Assembly: GCA_012513515.1 (NCBI GenBank)
Contig: JAAZCA010000029.1
Location: forward strand, 124,001-188,000
Origin: Myxococcales bacterium
GTDB lineage: Bacteria; UBA10199; 2-02-FULL-44-16; JAAZCA01
Reading direction: 5' to 3'
DNA length: 64,000 nucleotides
The notes beneath the pieces were generated by a model that ran no database searches, had not been told where the DNA came from, and saw nothing but the letters and a program-made list of their open reading frames with translations. Shown here piece by piece: positions 8,437 to 16,667 of this stretch; positions within the stretch are counted from its first letter, which is position 1; the number at the start of each line of letters is the position of its first letter. A program made the position numbers and the translations under genes.

Positions 8437-9174
8437 TCACGATCCCTTGCTCATCGCCATCAGGCTTTTGATCTCAGCGGAACGAAGGTCGCGCCACTTG
8501 CCTACGGCGAGCCTTCCGAGCTTGACCGGTCCTATCGCAATACGCTTTAACTCCCTCACCTGACAGCCGATATGCTCGAGCATCCGACGGACCTGGCGGT
8601 TTTTCCCTTCGCGGATGCTTATTTCCAAAAGGGTATTATCTCTTTCGCGTTTCTTGAGCGTCACGCGAGCCGGAAGAGTTTTCCCATCTTTAAGAGAGAT
8701 CCCACTCCGCAGCTTTTCCAGATCCGCATCCGTAGGAGTCCCCTTCACCCATACGCGGTAGGTCTTCCATATCTCGTGACGGGGGTGCGTGAGCAGATTT
8801 ATGAAATCCCCATCGTCAGTGAGAAGCAAAAGCCCTTCCGATTCGAAATCCAGCCGTCCGACTGAGTTCAGCTTGTCCTTGAAATGCCTGAGCGTGGTCC
8901 ATATCGTCTCGCGCCCCTCGGGGTCGGACTTCGTAACCATCTGAAATTTCGGTTTGTGAAAGGCGAAGTACTTCCTCTCTGCCTTGACGATGAGCTGTTT
9001 ATCCTTCAAAAAAACTTTGTCATTAAAGATATCGACCACGGTGCCAAGCTTATTCACAACTACGCCGTTGACCTGCACATCGCCATTTAGGATGGCCTCT
9101 TCAGCAGCGCGTCGGGAAAGATCACTCGACAGAGCGATCATCCTCTGCAGGCGCATCTTCTGCGGCAGATCCAT
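8437..9174 (-). CDS. rluB: 23S rRNA pseudouridine synthase, RluB type
   Basis: An N-terminal S4 RNA-binding domain (MRLQRMIALSSDLSRRAAEE, INGDVQVNGVVV-like region) is followed by a pseudouridine synthase domain with the catalytic Asp in GRLDFESEGLLLL (D109 from this start). RluB modifies U2605 of 23S rRNA in E. coli. The start is uncertain. ATG 9174 or 9156 overlaps scpB modestly, while an in-frame ATG at 9258 has CCGGGGGGATC upstream but would overlap scpB by 137 bases and add a basic, low-complexity tail. It is the last gene of the M50-trpS-scpA-scpB-rluB run. Confidence 0.92.
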   Translation of the reverse strand: MDLPQKMRLQRMIALSSDLSRRAAEEAILNGDVQVNGVVVNKLGTVVDIFNDKVFLKDKQLIVKAERKYFAFHKPKFQMVTKSDPEGRETIWTTLRHFKDKLNSVGRLDFESEGLLLLTDDGDFINLLTHPRHEIWKTYRVWVKGTPTDADLEKLRSGISLKDGKTLPARVTLKKRERDNTLLEISIREGKNRQVRRMLEHIGCQVRELKRIAIGPVKLGRLAVGKWRDLRSAEIKSLMAMSKGS

Positions 9175-10096
9175 CTTGTGCGGAGAAGAATGGATTCTCT
9201 TCCCCGGTAGGAATTTCCGATTCGGCCTCCCCTTGTGCCCCGAATGTCTCTGCTGCATCTGATCCCCCCGGAATTAGATCTGCAAGCTGCGGCGCCTCTT
9301 TCGGGAAAATGTCCTTTTCGATGCGCCTCAAGCTCTTCAAACTCTGTTCCAAATCATCCAGCGCTTCCATATCCTTGCATTCCGCCTCTTTGTCGGCCTC
9401 AAGGGGATAGGCGCGGATGAGCTCGGCAGATTCTTCTGGCTCACCTTCAGGCAAAGCTTCGTCATCGACGATGACCTCGGTTGGTTCATCGCCGTCATCG
9501 ACCACGCTATCATCCAAAGCTGCAGGAACCGGTTCCCTGGAATCGGTCTGGGTGCGACGCTCGCGCAAAAGATCGTCGACATCTTTCAAGGTCGGAAGTT
9601 CTCGCAAGGTGTTCATGTTAAATATTTCCAGAAACTCCTTTGTCGTTCCGTACAAAAGAGGTTGCCCAGGTTCATCCTTGCGACCGACTATGCGAAGGAG
9701 CCTTCTGTCGAGCAATGTCTTTAAAACGCCGCCGCTGTCTACGCCACGGACCTTTTCTATCTCGCTTCTAACGATGGGTTGTTTGTAGGCGACTATCGCC
9801 AAAGTTTCCAGAGAAGGCGCGGAGAGGCGCATCGGTTTTGGAACGTTGATCTTGCGAAGCCATTCGGAGCAGGAGGGCTTGGTTCTGAACTGATAGCCTC
9901 CGGCCACAGTTGCAAGATGCACCCCGCGCTCTGCGGATTCATTCCAATCCTTCTCTATAGAGGCTATACATTCGCGAACAGCGTTTTTCTCAACACCTGT
10001 TTCCTGAAGCGCAAGAAGAATCCCGTTCTCGGTTATCGGTTCATCGGCTACGAATATCATCGCCTCGATTATCGGTTTCAGCTCGGACGTTTCCAT
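9122..10096 (-). CDS. scpB: Segregation and condensation protein ScpB
   Basis: ScpB forms the kleisin complex with ScpA and SMC that organises the chromosome. Two winged-helix domains are visible: KPIIEAMIFVADEPIT through the FRTKPS segment, then RLSAPSLETLAIVAYKQP and VDSGGVLKTLLDRRLL. The start at 10096 is set by GGGGAGGAG; scpA ends 19 bases upstream. Beyond residue 190 the protein carries about 130 residues rich in Glu and Asp, a tail longer than ScpB usually has (about 190-200 aa). Its end overlaps the start of rluB. Confidence 0.95.
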   Translation of the reverse strand: METSELKPIIEAMIFVADEPITENGILLALQETGVEKNAVRECIASIEKDWNESAERGVHLATVAGGYQFRTKPSCSEWLRKINVPKPMRLSAPSLETLAIVAYKQPIVRSEIEKVRGVDSGGVLKTLLDRRLLRIVGRKDEPGQPLLYGTTKEFLEIFNMNTLRELPTLKDVDDLLRERRTQTDSREPVPAALDDSVVDDGDEPTEVIVDDEALPEGEPEESAELIRAYPLEADKEAECKDMEALDDLEQSLKSLRRIEKDIFPKEAPQLADLIPGGSDAAETFGAQGEAESEIPTGEENPFFSAQDGSAAEDAPAEDDRSVE

Positions 10097-10115
10097 TATG
10101 CTCCTCCCCATATTC

Positions 10116-10949
10116 TCATTCCATCGAAGGATTATAGCCACTTTCTGATTTTGACTCGGACGAGGAAGCGTTCGACTCCGTGTCGAGCCTGACCAACTTA
10201 TCTATCTCCTCATCCCCAACCTCTTCCATCACACACTGAAGATGTATCGGGCCGTGGGCCGAGGATTGATATATGCGTATCATCTTGAGTTTGCTCATCT
10301 CTAGCAGCGCCAGAAAAGTAACGACTATAAAAGCACGGCTGTAGTCGCCGGCGAGCATGTCATCTATCGTCTTGGTCATTCCTTTTTTTAGCTGCGAGAT
10401 GATCTGATAGATTCTCTCGTTCACAGAAACCGTATCCATCGCGACGTTGTGAAAATTCTCGGGCGGAATTTTTTTCAGAATATTCGAAAAGGCTGAAATT
10501 AAATCGTAGATGTTCCCCTCTATCGGCCCCTCTTCGAGGGACTCGATCTTCTCCGGCGACTGCTGAACGAAGACGTCCCTGTCTAAGAGTTGTCGCTTCA
10601 TGAGAGCCTCAGAAGCCTCCTTGAACTGCTGATATTCCAGAAGCCTTCTGACGAGATCGGACCTCGGGTCCTCCTCCTCAACCTCGCCGTCATCAGACTC
10701 GTCCGGAAGAAGCAATCTCGATTTTATATGGGCGAGTTCGGCGGCCATGAGAAGAAACTCGCCAGCCAGATCGATATCGAGCTCTTTCAGGGTATCGAGG
10801 TATCTCATGTACTCCTCAAGAACGAACGAGATCGGAATGTCACAGATATCCAGATCGTTTTTCCTGATCAGGTGCATGAGCAGATCCAGCGGCCCCTCGA
10901 ATATCTCGAGATTTACCCTGTAATCTCCAGCTGCGATATTAAGAGTCAT
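10116..10949 (-). CDS. scpA: Segregation and condensation protein ScpA (kleisin)
   Basis: ScpA bridges SMC heads and binds ScpB. The N-terminal signature VNLEIFEGPLDLLMHLIRKN, the DICDIPISFVLEEYMRYL helix and LAGEFLLMAAELAHIKSRLLLP identify it. The C-terminal winged helix (VVTFLALLEMSKLKMIRI) is present. The ATG at 10949 fits the family start; a GTG 21 bases upstream is an alternative. It lies directly after trpS and before scpB. Confidence 0.95.
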   Translation of the reverse strand: MTLNIAAGDYRVNLEIFEGPLDLLMHLIRKNDLDICDIPISFVLEEYMRYLDTLKELDIDLAGEFLLMAAELAHIKSRLLLPDESDDGEVEEEDPRSDLVRRLLEYQQFKEASEALMKRQLLDRDVFVQQSPEKIESLEEGPIEGNIYDLISAFSNILKKIPPENFHNVAMDTVSVNERIYQIISQLKKGMTKTIDDMLAGDYSRAFIVVTFLALLEMSKLKMIRIYQSSAHGPIHLQCVMEEVGDEEIDKLVRLDTESNASSSESKSESGYNPSME

Positions 10950-10983
10950 ATACCATCCACGCGGCCGCACCGATACAACGCGA

Positions 10984-11982
10984 CTATTTGTAGTTTATCT
11001 TTATGGCCTCTCGAACCTGCTGCATTACCTCGCAGGCCACCTTCCTGGCTCGAGCGGAGCCCTCTCTTGCTAGATTCAAAAGTTCCCCTTCCCTTCCGCT
11101 CCAGGAATCGCGCCTCTCCCTTATAGGTTTCCAGAACTTATGCGCATTCTCGATGCACATCTTTTTGCAATCGACACACCCTATCTCAGCCCCTCTGCAT
11201 TTGGAAGCAACCCCACCAACCGCATCGGCATCGGTGAATAATTTATGATAAGCGAAGATGTTGCAAACAGAAGGATCGCCCGGATCGTCGCGTCGTTTCC
11301 TCGCAGGATCGGTTATCGCCTGCATCATCTTCTTCCTGATCTCATCCTCGTCGTCGGAAATGTAGATAGCGTTGCCGAAACTCTTGCTCATCTTGCGACC
11401 GTCTATCCCAGGGACGCGCGCAGACTCGGTCAGCAGAGGCTTTGGCTCGATGAAGACCTCCCGCTTCATTATGAAATGGAAGCGCCTCACCAGTTCTCTC
11501 GCAAATTCAAGATGCGCAATCTGGTCCTCTCCCACCGGAACGAAATGCGCCTTGTAGATGAGTATGTCGGCAGCCTGCAGGAGCGGATAGCCCAAAAAAC
11601 CGTATGTGCTTAGATCTTTGTCGGAGAGCTGCTGCTGCATGTCCTTGAATGACGGAACCCTCTCGAGCCAGCCGAGGGGGGTTATCATCGACAGCAGAAG
11701 GTGAAGCTCAGCATGCTCCGGCACCCACGACTGTACGAAGATGGTGGATTTTTTGGGATCGAGACCGCAGGCGATCCAATCTTTCAGAATCTCCTCCATC
11801 AATGGAAAAATTTCCCCGCTCTCCTCGTAACCAGTAGTAAGCGAATGCCAATCGGCTATGAAATAGAAACACTCGTAATCGTCCTGTATATCCACCCAGT
11901 TTTTAAGGGCACCAAAATAATTCCCCCAGTGTAATTTCCCGGTGGGGCGGTTTCCGCTCAGAACTCTTCTCTGGCTCTGCAT
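10984..11982 (-). CDS. trpS: Tryptophanyl-tRNA synthetase
   Basis: Class I synthetase of 332 aa. It shows the HIGH-type motif in PTGKLHWGNYFGAL and the KMSKS loop in GRKMSKSFGN, with the ADWHSLTT and GEDQIAHLEFARELVRRF segments of TrpRS. The start at 11982 is preceded by AAGGAG; the longer frame to 12054 would overlap the M50 protease gene. trpS next to an M50 protease and scpAB is a common order in Deltaproteobacteria. Confidence 0.96.
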   Translation of the reverse strand: MQSQRRVLSGNRPTGKLHWGNYFGALKNWVDIQDDYECFYFIADWHSLTTGYEESGEIFPLMEEILKDWIACGLDPKKSTIFVQSWVPEHAELHLLLSMITPLGWLERVPSFKDMQQQLSDKDLSTYGFLGYPLLQAADILIYKAHFVPVGEDQIAHLEFARELVRRFHFIMKREVFIEPKPLLTESARVPGIDGRKMSKSFGNAIYISDDEDEIRKKMMQAITDPARKRRDDPGDPSVCNIFAYHKLFTDADAVGGVASKCRGAEIGCVDCKKMCIENAHKFWKPIRERRDSWSGREGELLNLAREGSARARKVACEVMQQVREAIKINYK

Positions 11983-12028
11983 CTGAAATTTTCTCCTTAA
12001 ACTAAAATCCGCCCGCAGGCGCTTCCGG

Positions 12029-12694
12029 TCACGGCAGAAGGTAGTTAGCCACAAAAAACACGGGAATAAGCATGTACCTTAACAACCCGCTCACGAACAG
12101 GGCAAGTAAAATAAAGAAGCTGTACCTCGAGAATTTGTCGTATCCACGAAGGCTTGCTACCGGAAGAATACCTCGGAGAACCGTTCCCCCGTCCAGAGGG
12201 GGAAGTGGGATCATGTTGAATATTCCAAGGACCAGATTCAGAATTACGCCCATCTCGAAAATAGATAGCGATATGCCGATTACTGAAGAAAGTACCCCGC
12301 CCGGCACTAAGTTTGGAAGGATGTAAGGAACCGCAGCATATGTAAGCCGCACGAGGATGGCAAAGACTACCGCCAGAAAGAAATTGCTCAGTGGGCCGAA
12401 GGCGGCGACCCAAAGGCTCGACCTCCTTACGTCGCCGCGAAACTCGCTGGGATCGACCGGAACTGGCTTGCCCCATCCTATGACCGGAGCGCCGGTGAGA
12501 ATCCCAAATATCGGAAGCATCACTGTGCCGACAATATCCATGTGGGCAAGCGGATTCAACGTGATACGGCCGAAGATCCTTGCGGTCCTGTCGCCAAACT
12601 TCTCCGCCATAAAGCCATGCGCCGCTTCGTGAAAGGAGAGCGAAAAAAGAAAGAGCGGATAAAAGAGCAAAAGCTCCATCAGTCGATTTTGCAT
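12029..12694 (-). CDS. Site-2 protease-type M50 metalloprotease
   Basis: A 221-residue integral membrane protein with the zinc motif HEAAH at residues 22-26 and the second metal-ligand motif, IPLPPLDGGTVL, near residue 150, as in the short rhomboid-sized M50B peptidases. Several hydrophobic segments are evident. It lacks a PDZ or CBS domain, so it is not RseP-like in layout. Its substrate is unknown. A TTGACA promoter lies close upstream and there is no clear ribosome-binding site. Confidence 0.9.
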   Translation of the reverse strand: MQNRLMELLLFYPLFLFSLSFHEAAHGFMAEKFGDRTARIFGRITLNPLAHMDIVGTVMLPIFGILTGAPVIGWGKPVPVDPSEFRGDVRRSSLWVAAFGPLSNFFLAVVFAILVRLTYAAVPYILPNLVPGGVLSSVIGISLSIFEMGVILNLVLGIFNMIPLPPLDGGTVLRGILPVASLRGYDKFSRYSFFILLALFVSGLLRYMLIPVFFVANYLLP

Positions 12695-12702
12695 ATCCGC
12701 TG

Positions 12703-12731
12703 CAAGTATTTGTATTCCCTCATTTTGTCAA
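12703..12731 (-). promoter_or_regulatory. Promoter of the M50 protease-trpS-scpAB-rluB run, probably leaderless
   Basis: Reading the minus strand, a perfect TTGACA (12731-12726) is followed after 17 bases by TACTTG (12708-12703), a weak -10, and then 8 bases before ATG 12694. No Shine-Dalgarno sequence is seen. Confidence 0.4.
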
Positions 12732-12748
12732 CGCAAAGGATAAGTAAA

Positions 12749-14071
12749 TCAACCATTTTGGGGCAGCAGCGCCGCACGCAGGTTGAGAGGATCGAGTTGC
12801 CAGATATTTTCGATATCCGACATGGTTTTCCCATATTTGTAAAATACAGGGCTATAGTATGGATCCGTCGCAGGGTCGCCGCTGGGGCGGATTAATCTGA
12901 ACAGCTCATCCTGATTGAGTCCATGCCCCAGATCGAGCCCCAGCCCGCCTCCCAGCGAAATCCATTCGGCCCTCAAATCCATAGGCGTCATATCGCCGGA
13001 ATATTTTGGATACGGAGGGGCAACTCCGAGAAAGGCTTCCATCGTCTGCAGATCATTTCTCGCCAGCGGTTCCCGCTCGTAAAACTGCGTCCATCTTGCG
13101 GCCAGCTCCGCGCACTTTTTAGCCGAAAATATCTTCGAGGGTACAGGGGCTGTCTCTGGAGCGAGTATGTCGTAAAGCTCGGGATTGTTCCTCCTCCATT
13201 TCGCAAGGATTTTCTTGCAGGACTGGGCGGACATTTTATATTCAGCGAGATACATCGAACCCAAATCCTTCATAGCCCGAGGTAAAACAGCTTCGATAAA
13301 ACCTGCGAGAAGTTCCTCGCCCTGATTTTCCCCACCGGCCATCACCCTGGCTATCAACCTGCCATATTTATCCGAGTAGTCCAGGGAGCCCTGAATTCCC
13401 TTGTCCACTCCTAGTATGGTATAAGCCGGGGCAAGGCTGATACCCGTTTCAGCAAAATGGTGACCAAAGGCCGTCGTAACGACGTTTGCGATCTTGCCGC
13501 TATACACAATTCTCAGCCCTATCAATACCTCCAGAGCTTTTCTGTCCGCAGAGGAAAGGCCGTATGTATCGCTCAAATACATGGCTATCGCCCTCTTCTG
13601 GCGATTGAGCTTTTCACTGGGATTGGACTCCGCCGTATCGATTCCATCCATCCTGATGTTGATTCTGGTATCAAACCACTCCCCATCTTTCAAAAATGCT
13701 TCGACGCGCGCGGTATCCCCATCGGCAAATGGTTTATCCGCAGAGAGGCGAACCTCGACGGGAGCGAATCTTCCCTCCTCCATGTAGAGGGGCATCCCTC
13801 CAAAAAAGTTGCGATTGATAGATCCCCATGTTTTACGCGCCAGGTCGGTATCGGTCTTTCTGCCAAACAGCATCTCTCGGCCGACTCGAAAGGCGAGCAG
13901 CGAGGTAACCTGGCCGTTCCTATATTTTAGTTTAGCCTGCGGAAGTGTCCTGCTCACATTGATGAAAAAGGACTCCGCAGCGGAAGGAAGCCCGAGCTGT
14001 GAGAACGGCATCGTAACTGGTACTGGAAATCTTGCTGCAGTGGCTGGAATTGCGGAAACGGGGGAAATCAT
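12749..14071 (-). CDS. Uncharacterised protein with staphylococcal-nuclease-like (SNase) domain
   Basis: A 440-residue protein I do not recognise overall. Residues 115-245 match the SNase fold in short motifs and spacing: DGDT at 117-120, R140, then D145-T146-A147-E148 (GIDTAES), and DKYGR ending at R238. These correspond to D21, R35, D40, E43 and R87 of staphylococcal nuclease, all catalytic or calcium-binding. An insertion of about 40 residues separates E148 from the DKYGR motif. No signal peptide is visible; the N-terminus is Pro/Ala-rich and the C-terminal 180 residues match nothing I know. AAGGAGG precedes the start. It stands alone between the M50 protease and xerD. Confidence 0.6.
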   Translation of the reverse strand: MISPVSAIPATAARFPVPVTMPFSQLGLPSAAESFFINVSRTLPQAKLKYRNGQVTSLLAFRVGREMLFGRKTDTDLARKTWGSINRNFFGGMPLYMEEGRFAPVEVRLSADKPFADGDTARVEAFLKDGEWFDTRINIRMDGIDTAESNPSEKLNRQKRAIAMYLSDTYGLSSADRKALEVLIGLRIVYSGKIANVVTTAFGHHFAETGISLAPAYTILGVDKGIQGSLDYSDKYGRLIARVMAGGENQGEELLAGFIEAVLPRAMKDLGSMYLAEYKMSAQSCKKILAKWRRNNPELYDILAPETAPVPSKIFSAKKCAELAARWTQFYEREPLARNDLQTMEAFLGVAPPYPKYSGDMTPMDLRAEWISLGGGLGLDLGHGLNQDELFRLIRPSGDPATDPYYSPVFYKYGKTMSDIENIWQLDPLNLRAALLPQNG

Positions 14072-14198
14072 AGCTGCCTCCTTAAAGTCTGTTGTGGCCG
14101 TCCCCCGGCGACGAGTCGGATAATACCACTACGCCCCCAACTGTCAATTAATATTCCAATTTTTCTTCCTTTTCCGGGGGGATCATCGCTGACCATGG

Positions 14199-14221
14199 AC
14201 CATGGACAATTGACCATCGAC
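14199..14221. repeat. Dispersed intergenic repeat A, copy 1
   Basis: A 23-base segment beginning ACCATGGACAATTGACC recurs exactly at 34927-34949. Here it sits in the 215-base gap between the SNase-like gene and xerD, next to a loosely inverted copy (14241-14269). Confidence 0.6.
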
Positions 14222-14267
14222 CAAAACCACCGATCGCAGCTGGTCTATGGTCCATTGTCAATCGTCA

Positions 14268-14286
14268 CCAGTCACGGTGGTTACGG
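14268..14286. repeat. Dispersed repeat B, copy 1
   Basis: CCAGTCACGGTGGTTACGG resembles the copies at 17743 and 35056. The shared core is CCRGTCACGGYNGTTRCGG allowing a few differences. It ends directly at the xerD stop codon. Confidence 0.45.
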
Positions 14287-15186
14287 CTAGGCCCTAGGAT
14301 GAAATTTCTTATAGAGCTCCTGTAGGTGCCTTCTGGAAAGATGGGTGTAAATCTGCGTTGTCGCGATATCGACATGCCCCAGCATCATCTGTACGACGCG
14401 CAGGTCGGCGCCGCGTTCGATTAGATGGGTCGCAAATGAATGGCGAAGCATATGCGGGGTAACGTTTATCTTTATCCCCGCCTTTCTCGCATAAAATTTG
14501 ATGATCTCCCATAGGCGCTGCCTGGATATCCTGCCGCCGCGCCGCGAAAGAAAGAGTTCGTCAACAACCATCCCGCGGGCCAGCTTGCCTCTCCCCTCTT
14601 CCAAGTATAACGCAATCGCCGCAATTGCCTCCCCCCCCATCGGGACCACCCTCTCCTTCGAACCCTTGCCGAAGGGCATGCAGTATCCCTGCTGAAGATT
14701 GATCCTGTCGGTGGTAAGCCCCGACATTTCGGAGATCCGAAGCCCGGAGGCATAGAAAAGTTCTAAAATCGCGTGATCGCGAACTCCGAGCGTCGTCTTC
14801 ACATCGGGCTGGCGAAGCATCAGGTCCACCTGCTCGATTGAAAGAAACTTCGGAAGCTTCTTCCACCTGCCGGGAAATTCGATCTGCGCGGTAGGATCGG
14901 TGGATATTATTTTTTCACGGGTCATGAAGGAAAAGAAACCACGCAAAACAACTAGGTACCTGGTGATGCTTCTGGTGCCGATTCCACCCTCGGCAAGGGA
15001 GGCGAGAAAGGAGAGCGCCAAATCCTCTCCAATCTCTGCGACCTCACCTATTTTCCGTTTCTCAGCGTATTCGGCGAAGGATCTCAAATCATGCGAGTAG
15101 GCCTCGACCGAATTTTTTGCGAGCTGCCTCTCCACCCTGAGATGGTTGAGATAAAAATCGATTCTTGAATAGAGATCGGACTGCAT
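14287..15186 (-). CDS. xerD: Tyrosine recombinase XerD/XerC
   Basis: A 299-residue site-specific recombinase with an N-terminal SAM-like core-binding domain (FYLNHLRVERQLAKNSVEAY) and a C-terminal catalytic domain. The catalytic set is visible: Arg in ASGLRISEM, Lys in the beta-hairpin region (GKGSKERVVP), HxxR in HMLRHSFATH, His in LGHVDI and the nucleophile Tyr in TQIYTHL. Length and lack of mobile-element neighbours fit the chromosome-dimer resolvase. AGAGGA supports the start at 15186. XerC and XerD cannot be told apart with confidence here. Confidence 0.92.
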   Translation of the reverse strand: MQSDLYSRIDFYLNHLRVERQLAKNSVEAYSHDLRSFAEYAEKRKIGEVAEIGEDLALSFLASLAEGGIGTRSITRYLVVLRGFFSFMTREKIISTDPTAQIEFPGRWKKLPKFLSIEQVDLMLRQPDVKTTLGVRDHAILELFYASGLRISEMSGLTTDRINLQQGYCMPFGKGSKERVVPMGGEAIAAIALYLEEGRGKLARGMVVDELFLSRRGGRISRQRLWEIIKFYARKAGIKINVTPHMLRHSFATHLIERGADLRVVQMMLGHVDIATTQIYTHLSRRHLQELYKKFHPRA

Positions 15187-15203
15187 TTGTCCTCTATTTC
15201 CCC

Positions 15204-15232
15204 TTGTACGCAACATGATCTTAATTTATCCT
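15204..15232 (+). promoter_or_regulatory. Promoter of the EI24-family gene, probably leaderless
   Basis: TTGTAC (15204-15209), 17-base spacer, TATCCT (15227-15232), then 7 bases to ATG 15240, with no ribosome-binding site between. Confidence 0.45.
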
Positions 15233-15239
15233 GCTCCGC

Positions 15240-16028
15240 ATGTCCAGAATACAACAGTTCAGGGAAGGATTTCACTTCATTTCAAAGGGATTTAAATTCA
15301 TACTTGCGAATAGATCGACATGGCTTCTGGCGGCCCTGCCCATGCTGATCAACCTGATTATTCTCATCGCCATGATAGCGCTGCTCATAAACTACTACGG
15401 CGATATATATTCATTCATAACTTCCCATCTGTGGGAAATAAGTTTCGATCCATCCGGCAGATGGTATCTTTACCCATTGGCAGCCCTCCTCTGGATCGTC
15501 AGGCTTATCCTCAGAATCGTAATAGGACTAATAAGCCTCATATTGATACTGGTAGTCTCCTATTGCATGAGCTTCATAATCGCAGCGCCATTTAACGATG
15601 CGCTCTCCGAAAAGGTGGAGAGGATAGCGACCGGAAAAGATCCGGAGAAGTTCACCTTCGCGAAGTTCGTGCGCGATCTGGCAAGGACGGTGAAGGTCGA
15701 GTTGATAAAAGCGGCGGTACTGATATCCATCCCCATCGTGCTTTTCGTCGTCAGCTTCATACCGATCGCAGGCCCTGCGTTGTACATGGCCCTCACCACG
15801 ATCTTCGGCGCATGCGACCTCGGATTTTCATTCGCAGAACTCCCCATGGGAAGACGCACCGCCCCTTTCAGAGAAAGACTTTCATTCGCCAGAAAAAACT
15901 TCTGGATGTTGACCGGATTTGGCATTCCATTCGCAATCCCATTTTTTGCCATAATCTTTGCACCAGCCATGGTGGCGGGCGGGACGCTGATCTACATATC
16001 CTTGACATCTCCCCCTCTCGATAGCTAG
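15240..16028 (+). CDS. EI24/CysZ-family membrane protein
   Basis: A 262-residue membrane protein. The N-terminus (FREGFHFISKGFKFIL) and the repeated long hydrophobic helices, four to six in all, follow the EI24 domain found in CysZ sulfate permeases and uncharacterised relatives. The PFNDALSEKVERIATG segment and the C-terminal FRERLSFARKNFWMLTGFG helix-loop fit the family. Sulfate transport has been shown only for some members, so the substrate is left open. trmB follows by 12 bases and is probably co-transcribed. Confidence 0.8.
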   Translation: MSRIQQFREGFHFISKGFKFILANRSTWLLAALPMLINLIILIAMIALLINYYGDIYSFITSHLWEISFDPSGRWYLYPLAALLWIVRLILRIVIGLISLILILVVSYCMSFIIAAPFNDALSEKVERIATGKDPEKFTFAKFVRDLARTVKVELIKAAVLISIPIVLFVVSFIPIAGPALYMALTTIFGACDLGFSFAELPMGRRTAPFRERLSFARKNFWMLTGFGIPFAIPFFAIIFAPAMVAGGTLIYISLTSPPLDS

Positions 16029-16040
16029 AGATGCCCGGCA

Positions 16041-16640
16041 ATGCCAGTGCCAATAAAAAAGAAGACTTCCTCCCCTCCTGAGATAGCGAGAACGCCCTTT
16101 TTCTATCCGGCACGCATCTCTCTGCGGGATTACGACCGCATAATACTGGAGATAGGCCCCGGACGCGGCGATTTTCTATTTCACCTTGCGGAAAAAAATC
16201 CTGAGGCGGTGATCGTCGGAATAGAGATAAAGGAAAAGCGCGTCGCCAAACTGATCAGACGCGTCGAAAACCGCGGGTTGAAAAATGTGGTCATCATTTT
16301 AAGCGATGCCAAGGACGTTATTGAAAAGATTTTCGAAAATTCATCAGTGGAAGAAATTCATATAAATTTTCCAGACCCGTGGCCAAAGAACAGGCATTCA
16401 AAAAATCGTTTGATCACTGAGCTCTTCTTGGAGAAATGCGCGCTAATATTAAAAGATGGTGGGGCGATAAACTTTGCCACCGACGATTTTACTTATGCGC
16501 AGGCGGCTGAAAAATCAGCCCTCTGCGTTAAGCGGATCAAGCTTGCCCCTCCCTCCGAGGACCAGTTCCCCACCTATTTTGCGATGAAATGGAAAATGAG
16601 TGGAAGAAAATTGAACTATTTTAGGTTTGTAAAAACCTGA
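16041..16640 (+). CDS. trmB: tRNA (guanine-N7-)-methyltransferase TrmB
   Basis: TrmB makes m7G46 in tRNA using S-adenosylmethionine. The SAM-binding motif ILEIGPGRGDFLFHLA, the acidic GIEIKEKR strand and the family hallmark INFPDPWPKNRHSKNR are all present, followed by FATDD. Length (199 aa) is slightly short of the usual 210-240 aa but complete. It is convergent with hydE, with 27 bases between stops. Confidence 0.96.
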   Translation: MPVPIKKKTSSPPEIARTPFFYPARISLRDYDRIILEIGPGRGDFLFHLAEKNPEAVIVGIEIKEKRVAKLIRRVENRGLKNVVIILSDAKDVIEKIFENSSVEEIHINFPDPWPKNRHSKNRLITELFLEKCALILKDGGAINFATDDFTYAQAAEKSALCVKRIKLAPPSEDQFPTYFAMKWKMSGRKLNYFRFVKT

Positions 16641-16667
16641 CTTCAGCACAAAAACGGATCCCTAATT

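Noticed and set aside
9174-9258. Longer rluB start at 9258
   Set aside because: It would overlap scpB by 137 bases and adds a low-complexity basic segment; the G-rich upstream sequence is noted but not decisive.
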